A DNA stretch of 32,566 nucleotides from Gammaproteobacteria bacterium (GTDB lineage: Bacteria; Pseudomonadota; Gammaproteobacteria; Steroidobacterales; Steroidobacteraceae): the NCBI GenBank assembly GCA_011391405.1, contig JAABQQ010000219.1:1-32566 (forward strand). The letters are read 5' to 3'. Shown piece by piece: positions 8,399-16,765 of the stretch. The notes beneath the pieces are model-generated. The model made no database searches, was not told the origin of the DNA, and worked only from the letters and a program-made list of their open reading frames with translations. The position numbers and the translations under genes are program-made. The first letter of the stretch is position 1. Each line of letters opens with the position of its first letter.

Positions 8399-9412
8399 AT
8401 GACCCAGACCTACCAACGCATCGTCCTTGCCAGCCGCCCGCAGGGCGGCGCCGTCGCGCCGGATAACTTCCGCCTCGAGCGCGTTCCGGTTCCCGGCATC
8501 GGTCCCGGCCAGGTCCTGGTGCGCAATCACTTCCTGTCGCTCGACCCGTACATGCGCGGCCGCATGGACGACGCCAAGTCGTACTCGGCGCCGCAGGTCA
8601 TCGGCGACACGATGATTGGCGGCACGGCGGGCGTCGTCGAGTCGTCGCAGAACCCGAAGTTCGCCCCCGGCGACGCCGTCGTCGGCTACCTGGGCTGGCA
8701 GGAATACGGCGTCTCCGACGGCACCGGTCTCAACAAGGTCGAGACCAAGCACGTTCCGCTCTCGGCGTATCTCGGGCCCGTCGGCATGCCCGGCGTCACG
8801 GCCTGGTACGGCCTGCACGAGATCTGTAAGCCGAAGGCCGGCGAGACTGTGCTGGTGTCCGCAGCGAGCGGCGCCGTGGGTTCGGTCGTGGGCCAGCTCG
8901 CAAAAATGAGCGGTTGTCGCACGGTCGGCATTGCCGGCGGCCCCGAGAAGTGTGCCTACGTCCGCGACGAGCTCGGCTTCGACGCCTGCATCGACCACCG
9001 CGAGCACAAGGACATCCGTTCGATGAGCATCGCGCTGAAGGAATCCGCGCCGAACGGCATCGACGGCCTGTTCGAAAACGTCGGTGGCGTCGGCCTCGAT
9101 GCTGCGCTGGCCCGCATGAATGCGTTCGGCCGCGTTGCGCTGTGCGGCCTCATCGCCGGCTACGAAGGCGGCGACATTGCCATCCACAACACTCGCGCCC
9201 TGCTGGTCAACCGGCTCTCACTGCGTGGGTTCATCGTGTCCGAGCACCTCGAGATCTGGCCGCAGGCGCTCGGCGAACTGGCCAAGGGCGTCGCGACGGG
9301 CAAGATCAAGTATCGCGAGTCGATCGCGGATGGCCTGGCTGCCGCACCGGAAGCGTTCATCGGCATGCTGCGTGGCAAGAACTTCGGCAAGCAGCTGGTC
9401 AAGCTGACCTGA
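8399..9412 (+). CDS. NADP-dependent zinc-free MDR oxidoreductase (CurA / prostaglandin-reductase type)
   Basis: The 337-residue protein belongs to the medium-chain dehydrogenase/reductase superfamily, in the branch that reduces activated carbon-carbon double bonds of enones with NADPH (leukotriene B4 dehydrogenase, prostaglandin reductase, E. coli CurA). Diagnostic stretches are SLDPYMRGRM near residue 51, GGTAGVVESS, GMPGVTAWYGL, and the Rossmann loop AASGAVGS (155-162) followed by GCRTVGIAGG. FENVGG and NRLSLRGFIV follow as usual. The zinc-binding Cys/His set of alcohol dehydrogenases is absent, as expected for this branch. AGGAG sits nine bases before the ATG. A Nudix hydrolase gene follows after ten bases, so the two are probably cotranscribed. 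The physiological substrate cannot be read from sequence; detoxification of reactive aldehydes or enones is a family-level inference. Confidence 0.93.
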   Translation: MTQTYQRIVLASRPQGGAVAPDNFRLERVPVPGIGPGQVLVRNHFLSLDPYMRGRMDDAKSYSAPQVIGDTMIGGTAGVVESSQNPKFAPGDAVVGYLGWQEYGVSDGTGLNKVETKHVPLSAYLGPVGMPGVTAWYGLHEICKPKAGETVLVSAASGAVGSVVGQLAKMSGCRTVGIAGGPEKCAYVRDELGFDACIDHREHKDIRSMSIALKESAPNGIDGLFENVGGVGLDAALARMNAFGRVALCGLIAGYEGGDIAIHNTRALLVNRLSLRGFIVSEHLEIWPQALGELAKGVATGKIKYRESIADGLAAAPEAFIGMLRGKNFGKQLVKLT

Positions 9413-9422
9413 GATTTCCGCA

Positions 9423-10331
9423 GTGACGGCGACGATTCCTCATGCCGCGACGGTCCTGCTGCTGCGGGAAGACGACGCCGGCCTGCAGGTGCTCCTGACC
9501 AAGCGTGCCGCCGGCCTGTCGTTCATGGGCGGGTTGTGGGTGTTTCCCGGCGGCCGCATGGAAGCGTCGGACTTCTCGCCGGAACTGGCCGCGCGCCTGG
9601 ACAAGGCCGCAATCGCCGACACCGGCTCGCGCATGTTGAGCGCCGATGCCGGCGCGGACGCCACGTCGATAGACCTCGACACGGCGCGCGGATTGCTGAT
9701 CGCGGCCTGCCGCGAAACATTCGAGGAATCGGGCGTCCTGCTGGCACGGCCGCGCGGTGGCGGGCTCTGGGGTGATGAACAGCTGGCCCGCGTCGCGGCA
9801 CGCCGCGTGGCGACCACAGCCGACGCCACCGGGTTCGCGCGCATGCTCGTCGACGAGGACCTGGTGCTCGACGTCGAGCGCCTGGTGTACTGGTCGCACT
9901 GGATCACACCGGCGTTCGAGAGCCGGCGCTTCGACACACGCTTCTTCGCTCTCACCGTGCCGCCCGACCAGGAAGCGAGCGTCGATCGTGGTGAACTCAC
10001 TCACCACGCGTGGCTCACCGAAGCCGACGTTCGCAGGCACCTGGCGAGCGGCGAGATGAAGATGGCGCCGCCGACTCGCGCCACGCTCCAGGATCTATGG
10101 AGCAGCCACCGCCTGCATGGCGGTCTGACCGCGATGCTCGAAGCCGAGCGCACGCGGATCGTGCCGCCGATCCTGCCGAAGTGGGTCGAGGTGGGTACCG
10201 AAATCGAAATCGTGCTGCCCTGGGACGAGCAGTACCAGCAGATGCCCGGTGAAGGGTGCAGAACGCTCGAGAGCTTTCCGGCCTATGTGACGGCGATGCC
10301 GTCGCGGATGCGGTTTCCGCGAATGCGCTGA
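9423..10331 (+). CDS. Nudix hydrolase, NUDT19-like with split Nudix box
   Basis: The 302-residue protein starts at a GTG ten bases after the oxidoreductase stop. It opens with the Nudix beta-strand pattern (AATVLLLRED, LTKRAAGLSFMGGLWVFPGG). The Nudix box is interrupted: GGRME is at residues 43-47, but the catalytic helix CRETFEESG is at 96-104, about 40 residues further than in the usual box. Such an insertion is known in the NUDT19/RP2 branch, whose studied members hydrolyse CoA and acyl-CoA. Residues 97-102 (R-E-T-F-E-E) supply the metal-binding glutamates. After the box come WSHWITP and RRFDTRFFA, also typical of this branch. A CoA-derivative diphosphatase activity is therefore likely but not proven. 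The ribosome site is weak (GAGA), so coupling to the upstream gene may drive translation. Confidence 0.9.
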   Translation: MTATIPHAATVLLLREDDAGLQVLLTKRAAGLSFMGGLWVFPGGRMEASDFSPELAARLDKAAIADTGSRMLSADAGADATSIDLDTARGLLIAACRETFEESGVLLARPRGGGLWGDEQLARVAARRVATTADATGFARMLVDEDLVLDVERLVYWSHWITPAFESRRFDTRFFALTVPPDQEASVDRGELTHHAWLTEADVRRHLASGEMKMAPPTRATLQDLWSSHRLHGGLTAMLEAERTRIVPPILPKWVEVGTEIEIVLPWDEQYQQMPGEGCRTLESFPAYVTAMPSRMRFPRMR

Positions 10332-10353
10332 GGGCGCACCCGGAGCAGGCGAA

Positions 10354-10378
10354 CTCCCTCCCGGGGTGCGGGAGGGAG
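10354..10378. terminator. Strong hairpin between convergent Nudix and H1-like genes
   Basis: CTCCCTCCCG, a five-base loop, then CGGGAGGGAG form a perfect 10-bp stem. It lies 22 bases after the Nudix stop and before the end of the convergent H1-like gene. There is no clear T-run on either side, so it may act as a bidirectional RNA-stabilising hairpin or weak terminator. It resembles the hairpin at 16704-16729. Confidence 0.55.
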
Positions 10379-10399
10379 CGCCGGATTCAAGGAATCAGG

Positions 10400-10939
10400 C
10401 TACTTTTCGCCCGGCACCAGGTTGCCGACGGCGCTCTGCACCGTTTCGCTGACCTTGGCCGCCATTTCCTTGGCCGAATCCAGCATCGACGTCGCCTGCT
10501 TCTCGGCCGACGCCTGGGCGGCGTTGACCATCGAGCCGGCCTGCGCGGCAGTCTTCGAAGCTTTCTTCTTCGCGGACTTCACTGCCTTGACGATGCTCTT
10601 TTCGGCCGACTTCAGGTTGCGGTCGGCCTTGCGCAGGGCGCGCTTGGCTGACGGCGGCAACTTGTTGACGGCCTTCTTGACGGCTGCACGCGTGCGGGCC
10701 GGGGCCTTCCTCGCGGCAGCCTTGACGGCAGCGACGCGGCGACTGGTGGCGGTGCTGCGGCTCTTGACGACCTTGCGGGCGACCTTGCGCCTGGCCTTCG
10801 CAACCTTCGCTTTCTTGACGACTTTGCGCTTGACCCTGGTGGCCTTCGCCTTCGTTACGACTTTACGCTTGGCCTTGGTGGCCTTCGCCCTGCTGACCTT
10901 GCGCGGCGCCGCACGACGCGCTTTCTTCTTCGCTGCCAT
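10400..10939 (-). CDS. Histone H1-like Lys/Ala-rich DNA-binding protein
   Basis: The 179-residue product is dominated by Lys, Ala, Arg and Val. Residues 1-95 hold repeated basic units of the type KAKRKVV / KARRKVARKV, as in bacterial H1-like proteins (AlgP, HctB and the tails of PhaF phasins). Residues about 90-125 (KKAVNKLPPSAKRALRKADR) keep a basic helical character. Residues 130-179 are different: Ala/Ser/Gln-rich and amphipathic (AAQASAEKQATSMLDSAKEM, AKVSETVQSAVGNL), resembling a phasin-like coiled helix. Such proteins bind DNA through their basic repeats and can influence nucleoid structure or granule attachment; the role here is unknown. GGGAG lies before the ATG. It stands alone between ppc and the Nudix hairpin and has its own candidate promoter. 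Repeated codons make the basic region prone to length variation. Confidence 0.85.
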   Translation of the reverse strand: MAAKKKARRAAPRKVSRAKATKAKRKVVTKAKATRVKRKVVKKAKVAKARRKVARKVVKSRSTATSRRVAAVKAAARKAPARTRAAVKKAVNKLPPSAKRALRKADRNLKSAEKSIVKAVKSAKKKASKTAAQAGSMVNAAQASAEKQATSMLDSAKEMAAKVSETVQSAVGNLVPGEK

Positions 10940-11013
10940 GTGAATCGATCTCCCGTTGCCTTTGGTTGGCGTGAGTTGCGTCGGTGATGGACACCGTCGC
11001 GCCTGACGTTAGG

Positions 11014-11042
11014 ACGCTATTCCTCACGCCTTGCGCAGTCAA
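11014..11042 (-). promoter_or_regulatory. Candidate promoter of the H1-like gene
   Basis: On the minus strand TTGACT (11042-11037) is separated by 17 bases from TAGCGT (11019-11014), which keeps the TAnnnT pattern. It would give a leader of about 68 bases before the ATG at 10939. It sits just after the ppc stop, so the gene need not depend on ppc transcription. Confidence 0.5.
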
Positions 11043-11064
11043 CAAGGGAAAACTGCAGTCGGCG

Positions 11065-13815
11065 TCAGCCCGTGCCCTGCAGGCCGTGCGCGATGCCGTT
11101 CACCGACGCCACCAGCGCCGGGAACAGCCGCCGGCTGGGATCGTCGAGGGTGCGGCCCTTGTCGTTCGGCGAGCCTGCTTCGCGCCAGCGACGCAACAAC
11201 TGCACCTGCATCAGGTGGATTGGATCGACGTACGGGTTGCGCAGCCAGATGGATCGCTGCAGCGTGGGCTCGGCGTCGAGCAGCCGAGCGCAGCCCTTGA
11301 GCTGCAGGACGAGGCGGCGCGTCAGTTCGTACTCCTGCCGGATCGCCGTGGAATACCGCTCGACGTCGCCCGGGTACAGGCGCTCGTAATGCCAGGCGAT
11401 GTCCATGTCGGCACGGGCGAGCCGCATCTCGACGTCGTCCACGAGCCCCTCGAAGAACGGCCAGTCCCGGTACATCTCGCCGACCAGGGCGTCGCCATGG
11501 GCGTCGATGACCGCCGCCAGGCCCGTGCCGGCGCCGAACCAGCCGGGCAGCATGTGCCGGCTCTGGGACCACGCGAACATCCACGGCACCGCACGGATCG
11601 TGTCCACACCGCTGCCACTGCCCCGCACCAGGGGTCGCGAGCCGATCTGCATGCGCTCGATCACGTCGACGGGCGTGACCGCCTGGAAGAACTCGAAGAA
11701 GCCCGGGTCGTCATGCACGAAACCACGGTAACGCGCCCGGCTCGCGTCCGAGAGCACCTGCACTGCGTCCTGCCAGCCCGGCTTGACCGTCTCGCGCCGC
11801 TCGCCCGCGACGGCCAGCGCGAGGGTGTTCAGGCCCTGCTCGAACGTGCGCAACGTGATCGGCTGCAGGCCGTAGCGGTCGTTGATCGTTTCGCCCTGTT
11901 CCGTAACGCGCAACTGTCCGCCCGCGACGGCCGTGGGCAGGCTGCTCACGACGGCCTCGGTCCGGCTGCCGCCGCGACTGATTCCGCCACCGCGGCCATG
12001 GAACACCATCAGGCGCACACCGGCTGTGGCGCAGGCGGCGAGCATGGCCTCCTGCGCCCTGCGCAGCAGCCAGCGTGACGAGGCGATTCCCGATTCCTTG
12101 TTGCTGTCGGCGTAGCCGAGCATCACGACCTGCCGGTTGCCGCGCGCGGCCAGGTGGTCGCGATAGATAGGATCGGCGAGCAGCCGCGTGAGCGTCGGTC
12201 CCGCCGCATCGAGCGCGGCCACTGATTCGAACAGCGGCGCAACGTCGAGGGAGACCTGGCCGTTGCTGCCATCGACGAGGCCCGCCCAACGGGCGAGCAG
12301 CAGCACGGAGAGCACGTCATCGATGTCGCGCGCCATGCTGACGACGTACGAGCCGACCGCGGCCTGGCCGTACCGGTGCCGGCAATAGTCCATCGCCTCG
12401 AACACCCAGAGCGCGCGCTTGCCGGCCGCCTCGAGCACTTCGGGCGGCGATTCGTCGCGGGCCAGCGCGTCGCGCAGCCGTTCGACGCGCTCCGCGGCCG
12501 TGCGCATCTCCCAGTCCGGTTCCGCGAGGGCGCGCCCGACGATCTGCCGGTGCACTTCGGCGTTCTGGCGCACGTCGAGAGTCGCGAGATGCAAGCCGAA
12601 CGTTCGTACCCGACGCAGGAAGCGGCGGATGAGGAACAGCCCCGCGTAACGGCCGCGATTGGCCTCGAGGCTGTTCACGATGATCTGCAGGTCGTCGGTC
12701 AACTGCTCGACGCGCTCGTACTGGCCCGAGCGGTGGTCGTACGTGGCACGCAGCCGTTCCGCGATCTGGCCGAGCAGCACGCGGTAGGGCATCTCGTCGT
12801 GGCCCGACGGTGCGCTCGCGCGCGCGGCCGGCACCACCGATTTGTAGTGTTCGATCCGGTCACGCAGGGGCTGCGGGATGTTGGGCGTGCGCCGCTCACT
12901 CTGGCTCAGCTTTTCGGCAAGACGTTGCGCCTCGAGGAAGTAGCGGTTGACGATCAGTGCGTGATGACGGGCACAGCTTTCGCGGATGGTCTTGGCGTGC
13001 ACGTCGGGCAACCCGTCCATGTCGCCGCCGACCCAGGAGCCGAAATGCAGCAACTCCGGGACCTTCGCCTGCCGCGCCTCGTCACCGAAGATCAGCACCA
13101 GCGCTTCCTCGATCTCCTCGTAGAAGACCGGAATGACGTCGTAGACGATCTCGACCAGGAAGAAGAGCACGTGCTCGCGCTCGTCCGCGATCGTGAGCTT
13201 CTCGCGCGAATTGTCGGCGGTCTGCCAGCCGGTCGTGAGTTCGCCACGCACTCGCTCGAGCGTGGTGCGGCGCTCGACCGGCGTCAGCGACGGATCGAGG
13301 CGCGTCATGAGCAGGCGCGCGATGCGCTGCTGCTGGCGCAGCAGGGTGCGCCGCGTCGATTCCGTAGGGTGGGCCGTAAAAACCGGCTCAATGCTCAGGC
13401 GCCCGAGCAGTTCGACCACCTGCGACAGGCTGTAACCGATCGAGCGCAGCTTCTGGAAGCATTCGGCGAGGCCGCCAGGCTGGTGGGTGCTGCTGTCGTT
13501 GAGGTACTGCCGCCGCCGGCGCACGCGGTGCACCTTCTCGGCCATGTTGACCATCTGGAACCACGTGCCGAACGCCCGGATCAGCTCGGCGGCTTGCTCC
13601 GCCGACCGGCTGTCGGCCCGCACGACCAACTGCACTGCGGCTTCCGGGTCGCCGTCGCGGCGGCGGATCGCCACCTGCCGGTCACCCTCCACTTCCTCGA
13701 AGAACGCGTCGCCGCCCTGGTCCCGCAGTACTTCACCCACTAGAGCGCCAAGCGTGTGGACGTCCTCGCGGAGCGCCGCATCCTTTGCCGTGAACGAAAT
13801 GTCTTTGCGTGCCAT
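11065..13815 (-). CDS. ppc: Phosphoenolpyruvate carboxylase
   Basis: This enzyme carboxylates phosphoenolpyruvate with bicarbonate to give oxaloacetate, refilling the TCA cycle in the cytoplasm. The 916-residue length fits the family. Key sites are present: the catalytic His in FTAHPTES (H149 from the chosen start), GSWVGGDMDG for PEP and metal binding, GYADSNKESG, the glycine-rich FHGRGGGISRGG loop, TEQGETINDRYG, and FAWSQSRHMLPGWFG. The extreme C-terminus is GLQGTG, close to the usual NTG ending that closes the active site. I start at the ATG at 13815 (MARKDISF). The frame stays open 50 codons further upstream, but that extension is low-complexity and unlike the family. No strong ribosome site is visible. 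It is divergent from a TonB-dependent receptor and upstream of the H1-like gene on the same strand. Allosteric control cannot be judged from sequence alone. Confidence 0.96.
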   Translation of the reverse strand: MARKDISFTAKDAALREDVHTLGALVGEVLRDQGGDAFFEEVEGDRQVAIRRRDGDPEAAVQLVVRADSRSAEQAAELIRAFGTWFQMVNMAEKVHRVRRRRQYLNDSSTHQPGGLAECFQKLRSIGYSLSQVVELLGRLSIEPVFTAHPTESTRRTLLRQQQRIARLLMTRLDPSLTPVERRTTLERVRGELTTGWQTADNSREKLTIADEREHVLFFLVEIVYDVIPVFYEEIEEALVLIFGDEARQAKVPELLHFGSWVGGDMDGLPDVHAKTIRESCARHHALIVNRYFLEAQRLAEKLSQSERRTPNIPQPLRDRIEHYKSVVPAARASAPSGHDEMPYRVLLGQIAERLRATYDHRSGQYERVEQLTDDLQIIVNSLEANRGRYAGLFLIRRFLRRVRTFGLHLATLDVRQNAEVHRQIVGRALAEPDWEMRTAAERVERLRDALARDESPPEVLEAAGKRALWVFEAMDYCRHRYGQAAVGSYVVSMARDIDDVLSVLLLARWAGLVDGSNGQVSLDVAPLFESVAALDAAGPTLTRLLADPIYRDHLAARGNRQVVMLGYADSNKESGIASSRWLLRRAQEAMLAACATAGVRLMVFHGRGGGISRGGSRTEAVVSSLPTAVAGGQLRVTEQGETINDRYGLQPITLRTFEQGLNTLALAVAGERRETVKPGWQDAVQVLSDASRARYRGFVHDDPGFFEFFQAVTPVDVIERMQIGSRPLVRGSGSGVDTIRAVPWMFAWSQSRHMLPGWFGAGTGLAAVIDAHGDALVGEMYRDWPFFEGLVDDVEMRLARADMDIAWHYERLYPGDVERYSTAIRQEYELTRRLVLQLKGCARLLDAEPTLQRSIWLRNPYVDPIHLMQVQLLRRWREAGSPNDKGRTLDDPSRRLFPALVASVNGIAHGLQGTG

Positions 13816-13971
13816 GGCCGCGAGGGTCGGAAAACTTGAGTGGGGTCCGGGCGCGGCGGGCGGTGGTGATAAATCGGGGAGGAACGACTTTGCGAATGCT
13901 AGCAGAGCCCGCGGTCGACGCACTGTTGCTACGGGACAACATTGGCACCAGCGGGCTTCACCCACGGCTAC

Positions 13972-14001
13972 TTGTCCTATTGTCTTACTTATATTGTAAC
14001 T
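13972..14001. promoter_or_regulatory. AT-rich island in the ppc / TonB-receptor intergenic region
   Basis: In the 270-base gap 13816-14085 the only conspicuous element is this AT-rich stretch. It contains TTGTCC (13972), TATATT (13990) and a TTAC-N7-GTAA dyad. It is a plausible promoter/operator for the receptor (start 14086) or ppc, but no hexamer pair has normal spacing. The rest of the gap shows nothing I recognise. Confidence 0.3.
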
Positions 14002-14085
14002 TTGCCGGACCGGGTGGTATGTTCGCGGCGAGCCGGGGAACCGGCCCAGCGGGGCCTATCCGACCTTTCAGCACGGGGACATCAC

Positions 14086-16680
14086 ATGACGCATGGCAAG
14101 ACTCGATTGTTCGCCCTGGCCGCCGCGCACGGCGCATCGCTGCTCGCGGTGCCGCCTGTGCTGCAGGCGGCAGAGACCGGCCAGCTCGAAGAAATCGTGG
14201 TGACCGCGCGACAGCGCGAGGAGCGCATCGAGGACGTGCCGGTCTCGATCACTGCCTTCACGGCCTCCGAGATCAGGAGCGCAGGCATCCAGCGCCCGCA
14301 GGACTTCGTCGCACTGACGACCGGCGTGTCGGCCGTGCAGACGGCGGAAGCCGGCGACATGCAGCTGAACATCCGTGGCATCAACACGGGCCGCGATTCC
14401 GAGACCAACTTCGCGCTCGTCATCGACGGCGTGCTGCAGACCAACCCGCAGGCACTGAACCAGGAGCTTTCAGGCGTCACACAGATTGAAGTGCTGAAAG
14501 GCCCGCAGGGTGCGCTCTACGGCCGCAACGCCCTCGCCGGCGCGCTGATCCTGACCACGCGCAAGCCGGGCGAGGAGTTTGAGGCCGACCTCAGGGTGGG
14601 CTACGGCTCCGATAGCAGCTACAACGGCAGCATCTACCTGGGCGGCGGGCTCACGGACGGCATCAAGGGCGCTGTCTCGGCATACACGCGCAAGACCGAC
14701 GGCCAGTGGAACAACCTGAAGAACGACTGTGACGACTGCGTCGACCGCTTCGAGGAAACCGGCGTCTCCGGCCGGTTGCTGTTCGAAGCCTTCGGTGGCG
14801 ACATCGACGTCAAGGCCAAGTATTCCGAGCTCGACTCGGGTGCCATCAACTTCAACGCGTCGATCGCGCTCGCCGACGTCGCGCCGTTCGTCGGCCCGGC
14901 GTTCTACGAGGATGCGAACAAGCACAACTTCCGTTACATCAACAACGTCGACCCGCAGAACGAGCAGGAGAACATCAACCTATCGATCAAGGGCGACTGG
15001 GACGTCGGCATCGGCACGCTGACGAGCTACCTGGCCTACAACGACCAGACCAACTTCTTCCTGACGGATGGCACCAGCGATGCGTTCCTGCTCTACGCGC
15101 TCGACGCGACCTGCCAGGCGTCGAACGACGCGAACCTGACCGACCCGGGTTACGAAGCCCCGTTCTTCGGCATCCCGTCGAGCATCTGGTTCACGCCGGC
15201 GGGCGGCGGCGCGGCCGGCTTCCTGCCGCCGTACGGCCCATCCACCTGCGGCGGCTACCAGTATCAGCAGCGCGACCAGGAAGACTTGAGCCTCGAGGTC
15301 CGCCTCACCTCCCCCGGCGACCAGCCGCTGCGCTGGGTGGCGGGCGCGTATTTCGCCGACATCGATCGTCACGTGGTCGTTTCGCAGGGCTCGGACCTCG
15401 GGCAGGGCTTCCAGGCCCGTCCGTTTGTACCGACCAGCGGTCCGAACCCGACCGACCTGCTGTACGACGACGATTACAGCAGCAAGGTCTACGCCGTGTT
15501 CGGCCAGATCGCCTACGACGTGATGGACAACCTCGAACTGGCCCTCGCCCTGCGCTACGACAGCGAGGACCGCGAAGTCAGCAACAACGTGCCGGTCTGC
15601 ACGGGCACGGACCTCACGTCCTGCCGCGCGCAGACGCCAGGCTTCAGCTTCTTCAGCAACCCGTACATCAACCCTGCGTACACCGTGAACTCGGCGTATG
15701 CGACGGCCGGCATCCCGAACCGCAGCGAGACGTTCGACCAGTTGCAGCCGAAGCTGTCGGCAAACTGGAGACTCACGGACGACTTCGCCGTGTTCGCGTC
15801 CTACGGCTACGGCTTCCGCAGCGGCGGCTTCAACTCGTCGGGCAGCGCAGCCACCGTCGACACGTTCTACGGACTGGCAGGCAGCACGCCGTTGTGCCTG
15901 GGGGACAACACCACGGGACCGAACGGCCCCGTCTACGCGCCAGCCTGTGACGCATCGTCCCAGCTCAACCTCACGGACGTGAACGACACCTTCAAGCAGG
16001 AAGTCTCGAAGGCCGCCGAACTCGGCTTCAAGTCCTACTTCCTGGATCGCTCGGTCAGCGTGAACGCGGCGTTGTTCTACACGACGGTCGAAGACATGCA
16101 GTTCTTCAACTTCTTCGCCGGCCCGTTCGGCCTGCTGCGTGCCGTGACCAACATCGACGAGGTCACGATCAAGGGCGCCGAGATCGACGCCCGCTGGCAA
16201 ATCAACGAGATGTTCACGGTGTTCGCGGGGTACGGGATCACCGACGGCGAGATCGACAAGTACACCGGCCGACCGTACACCAAGGGTGGCGAAGTACCTT
16301 ATGCACCGGAGTACACCGGCAACATCGGCGCCGAGGCTACGTTCCCGCTGACCGACTCGCTGGCACTGGTCGCGCGTGTCGACGGCTCGTTCGTCGGCGA
16401 GACCTGGTTCCACCCGGTGCAGGAGCAGCGCCTGCCGAACCTGTTCGGCTACTTCGGCTTCGGCCAGGGCGAGTTCTCCAAGCAGGTGCGCGACCCGTAC
16501 GCAGTGGTCAATGCCCGCCTCACCCTGCAGGCCGAGCAGTGGGGTGTGACGGCCTGGGGCCGCAACGTTGGCGACGAGGACTACCTCGCCGAGATCATTC
16601 CGGCGCCGGAGTTCGGTGGTTCGTTCGTCCACGACGCGCCCGGCAGTTCTTACGGCGTCGAGCTGAACTACCGCTTCTGA
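14086..16680 (+). CDS. TonB-dependent outer-membrane receptor
   Basis: The 864-residue protein is an outer-membrane gated porin that takes up a scarce ligand using the TonB system. A signal peptide ends near AVPPVLQA (about residue 28). It is followed by the plug-domain entry EEIVVTARQREERIEDVPVS and the plug motifs NIRGINTGR, VIDGVLQ, IEVLKGPQGALYGRNALAG. The rest alternates as beta-barrel strands with aromatic girdles and ends in the final Phe of VELNYRF. The sequence style matches the large receptor family abundant in sphingomonads and Xanthomonadales-like bacteria; the ligand is unknown. I chose the ATG at 14086 because it gives a clean signal peptide and has GGGG seven to ten bases upstream; a frame extension to 13942 is rejected. 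GNAT, CoA-transferase and YceI genes follow on the same strand, but a hairpin at 16704 separates them. Confidence 0.95.
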   Translation: MTHGKTRLFALAAAHGASLLAVPPVLQAAETGQLEEIVVTARQREERIEDVPVSITAFTASEIRSAGIQRPQDFVALTTGVSAVQTAEAGDMQLNIRGINTGRDSETNFALVIDGVLQTNPQALNQELSGVTQIEVLKGPQGALYGRNALAGALILTTRKPGEEFEADLRVGYGSDSSYNGSIYLGGGLTDGIKGAVSAYTRKTDGQWNNLKNDCDDCVDRFEETGVSGRLLFEAFGGDIDVKAKYSELDSGAINFNASIALADVAPFVGPAFYEDANKHNFRYINNVDPQNEQENINLSIKGDWDVGIGTLTSYLAYNDQTNFFLTDGTSDAFLLYALDATCQASNDANLTDPGYEAPFFGIPSSIWFTPAGGGAAGFLPPYGPSTCGGYQYQQRDQEDLSLEVRLTSPGDQPLRWVAGAYFADIDRHVVVSQGSDLGQGFQARPFVPTSGPNPTDLLYDDDYSSKVYAVFGQIAYDVMDNLELALALRYDSEDREVSNNVPVCTGTDLTSCRAQTPGFSFFSNPYINPAYTVNSAYATAGIPNRSETFDQLQPKLSANWRLTDDFAVFASYGYGFRSGGFNSSGSAATVDTFYGLAGSTPLCLGDNTTGPNGPVYAPACDASSQLNLTDVNDTFKQEVSKAAELGFKSYFLDRSVSVNAALFYTTVEDMQFFNFFAGPFGLLRAVTNIDEVTIKGAEIDARWQINEMFTVFAGYGITDGEIDKYTGRPYTKGGEVPYAPEYTGNIGAEATFPLTDSLALVARVDGSFVGETWFHPVQEQRLPNLFGYFGFGQGEFSKQVRDPYAVVNARLTLQAEQWGVTAWGRNVGDEDYLAEIIPAPEFGGSFVHDAPGSSYGVELNYRF

Positions 16681-16703
16681 TCTTTGACTCGTCTCCCGTC
16701 CCT

Positions 16704-16729
16704 CCCCCTCCCACGACCGTGGGAGGGGG
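16704..16729. terminator. Hairpin after the TonB-dependent receptor
   Basis: CCCCCTCCCACG and CGTGGGAGGGGG form a perfect 12-bp inverted repeat around a two-base centre, 24 bases after the receptor stop. The right arm is followed by TT only. It probably ends or stabilises the receptor mRNA and isolates the GNAT gene. It shares the CTCCC/GGGAG arm pattern with the hairpin at 10354. Confidence 0.6.
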
Positions 16730-16756
16730 TTGGGTACGGGACCGCGGTGCTAAACT
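16730..16756 (+). promoter_or_regulatory. Candidate promoter of the GNAT / CoA-transferase / YceI operon
   Basis: TTGGGT (16730) and TAAACT (16751) are 15 bases apart, slightly short. Transcription would start around 16763, only about three bases before the TTG start codon, so the message would be almost leaderless. Confidence 0.35.
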
Positions 16757-16765
16757 CGGCGCCGC

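Noticed and set aside
13816-13965. 50-codon N-terminal extension of PEP carboxylase
   Set aside because: Pro/Ala-rich, unlike the family, and it covers the intergenic promoter region.
13942-14085. N-terminal extension of the TonB-dependent receptor
   Set aside because: It would place about 48 unrelated residues before a clean signal peptide; the ATG at 14086 has a ribosome site.
14980-16632. 550-codon minus-strand frame opposite the TonB-dependent receptor
   Set aside because: Antisense shadow; Val/Arg/Glu-rich without recognisable structure, while the plus strand encodes a complete receptor.
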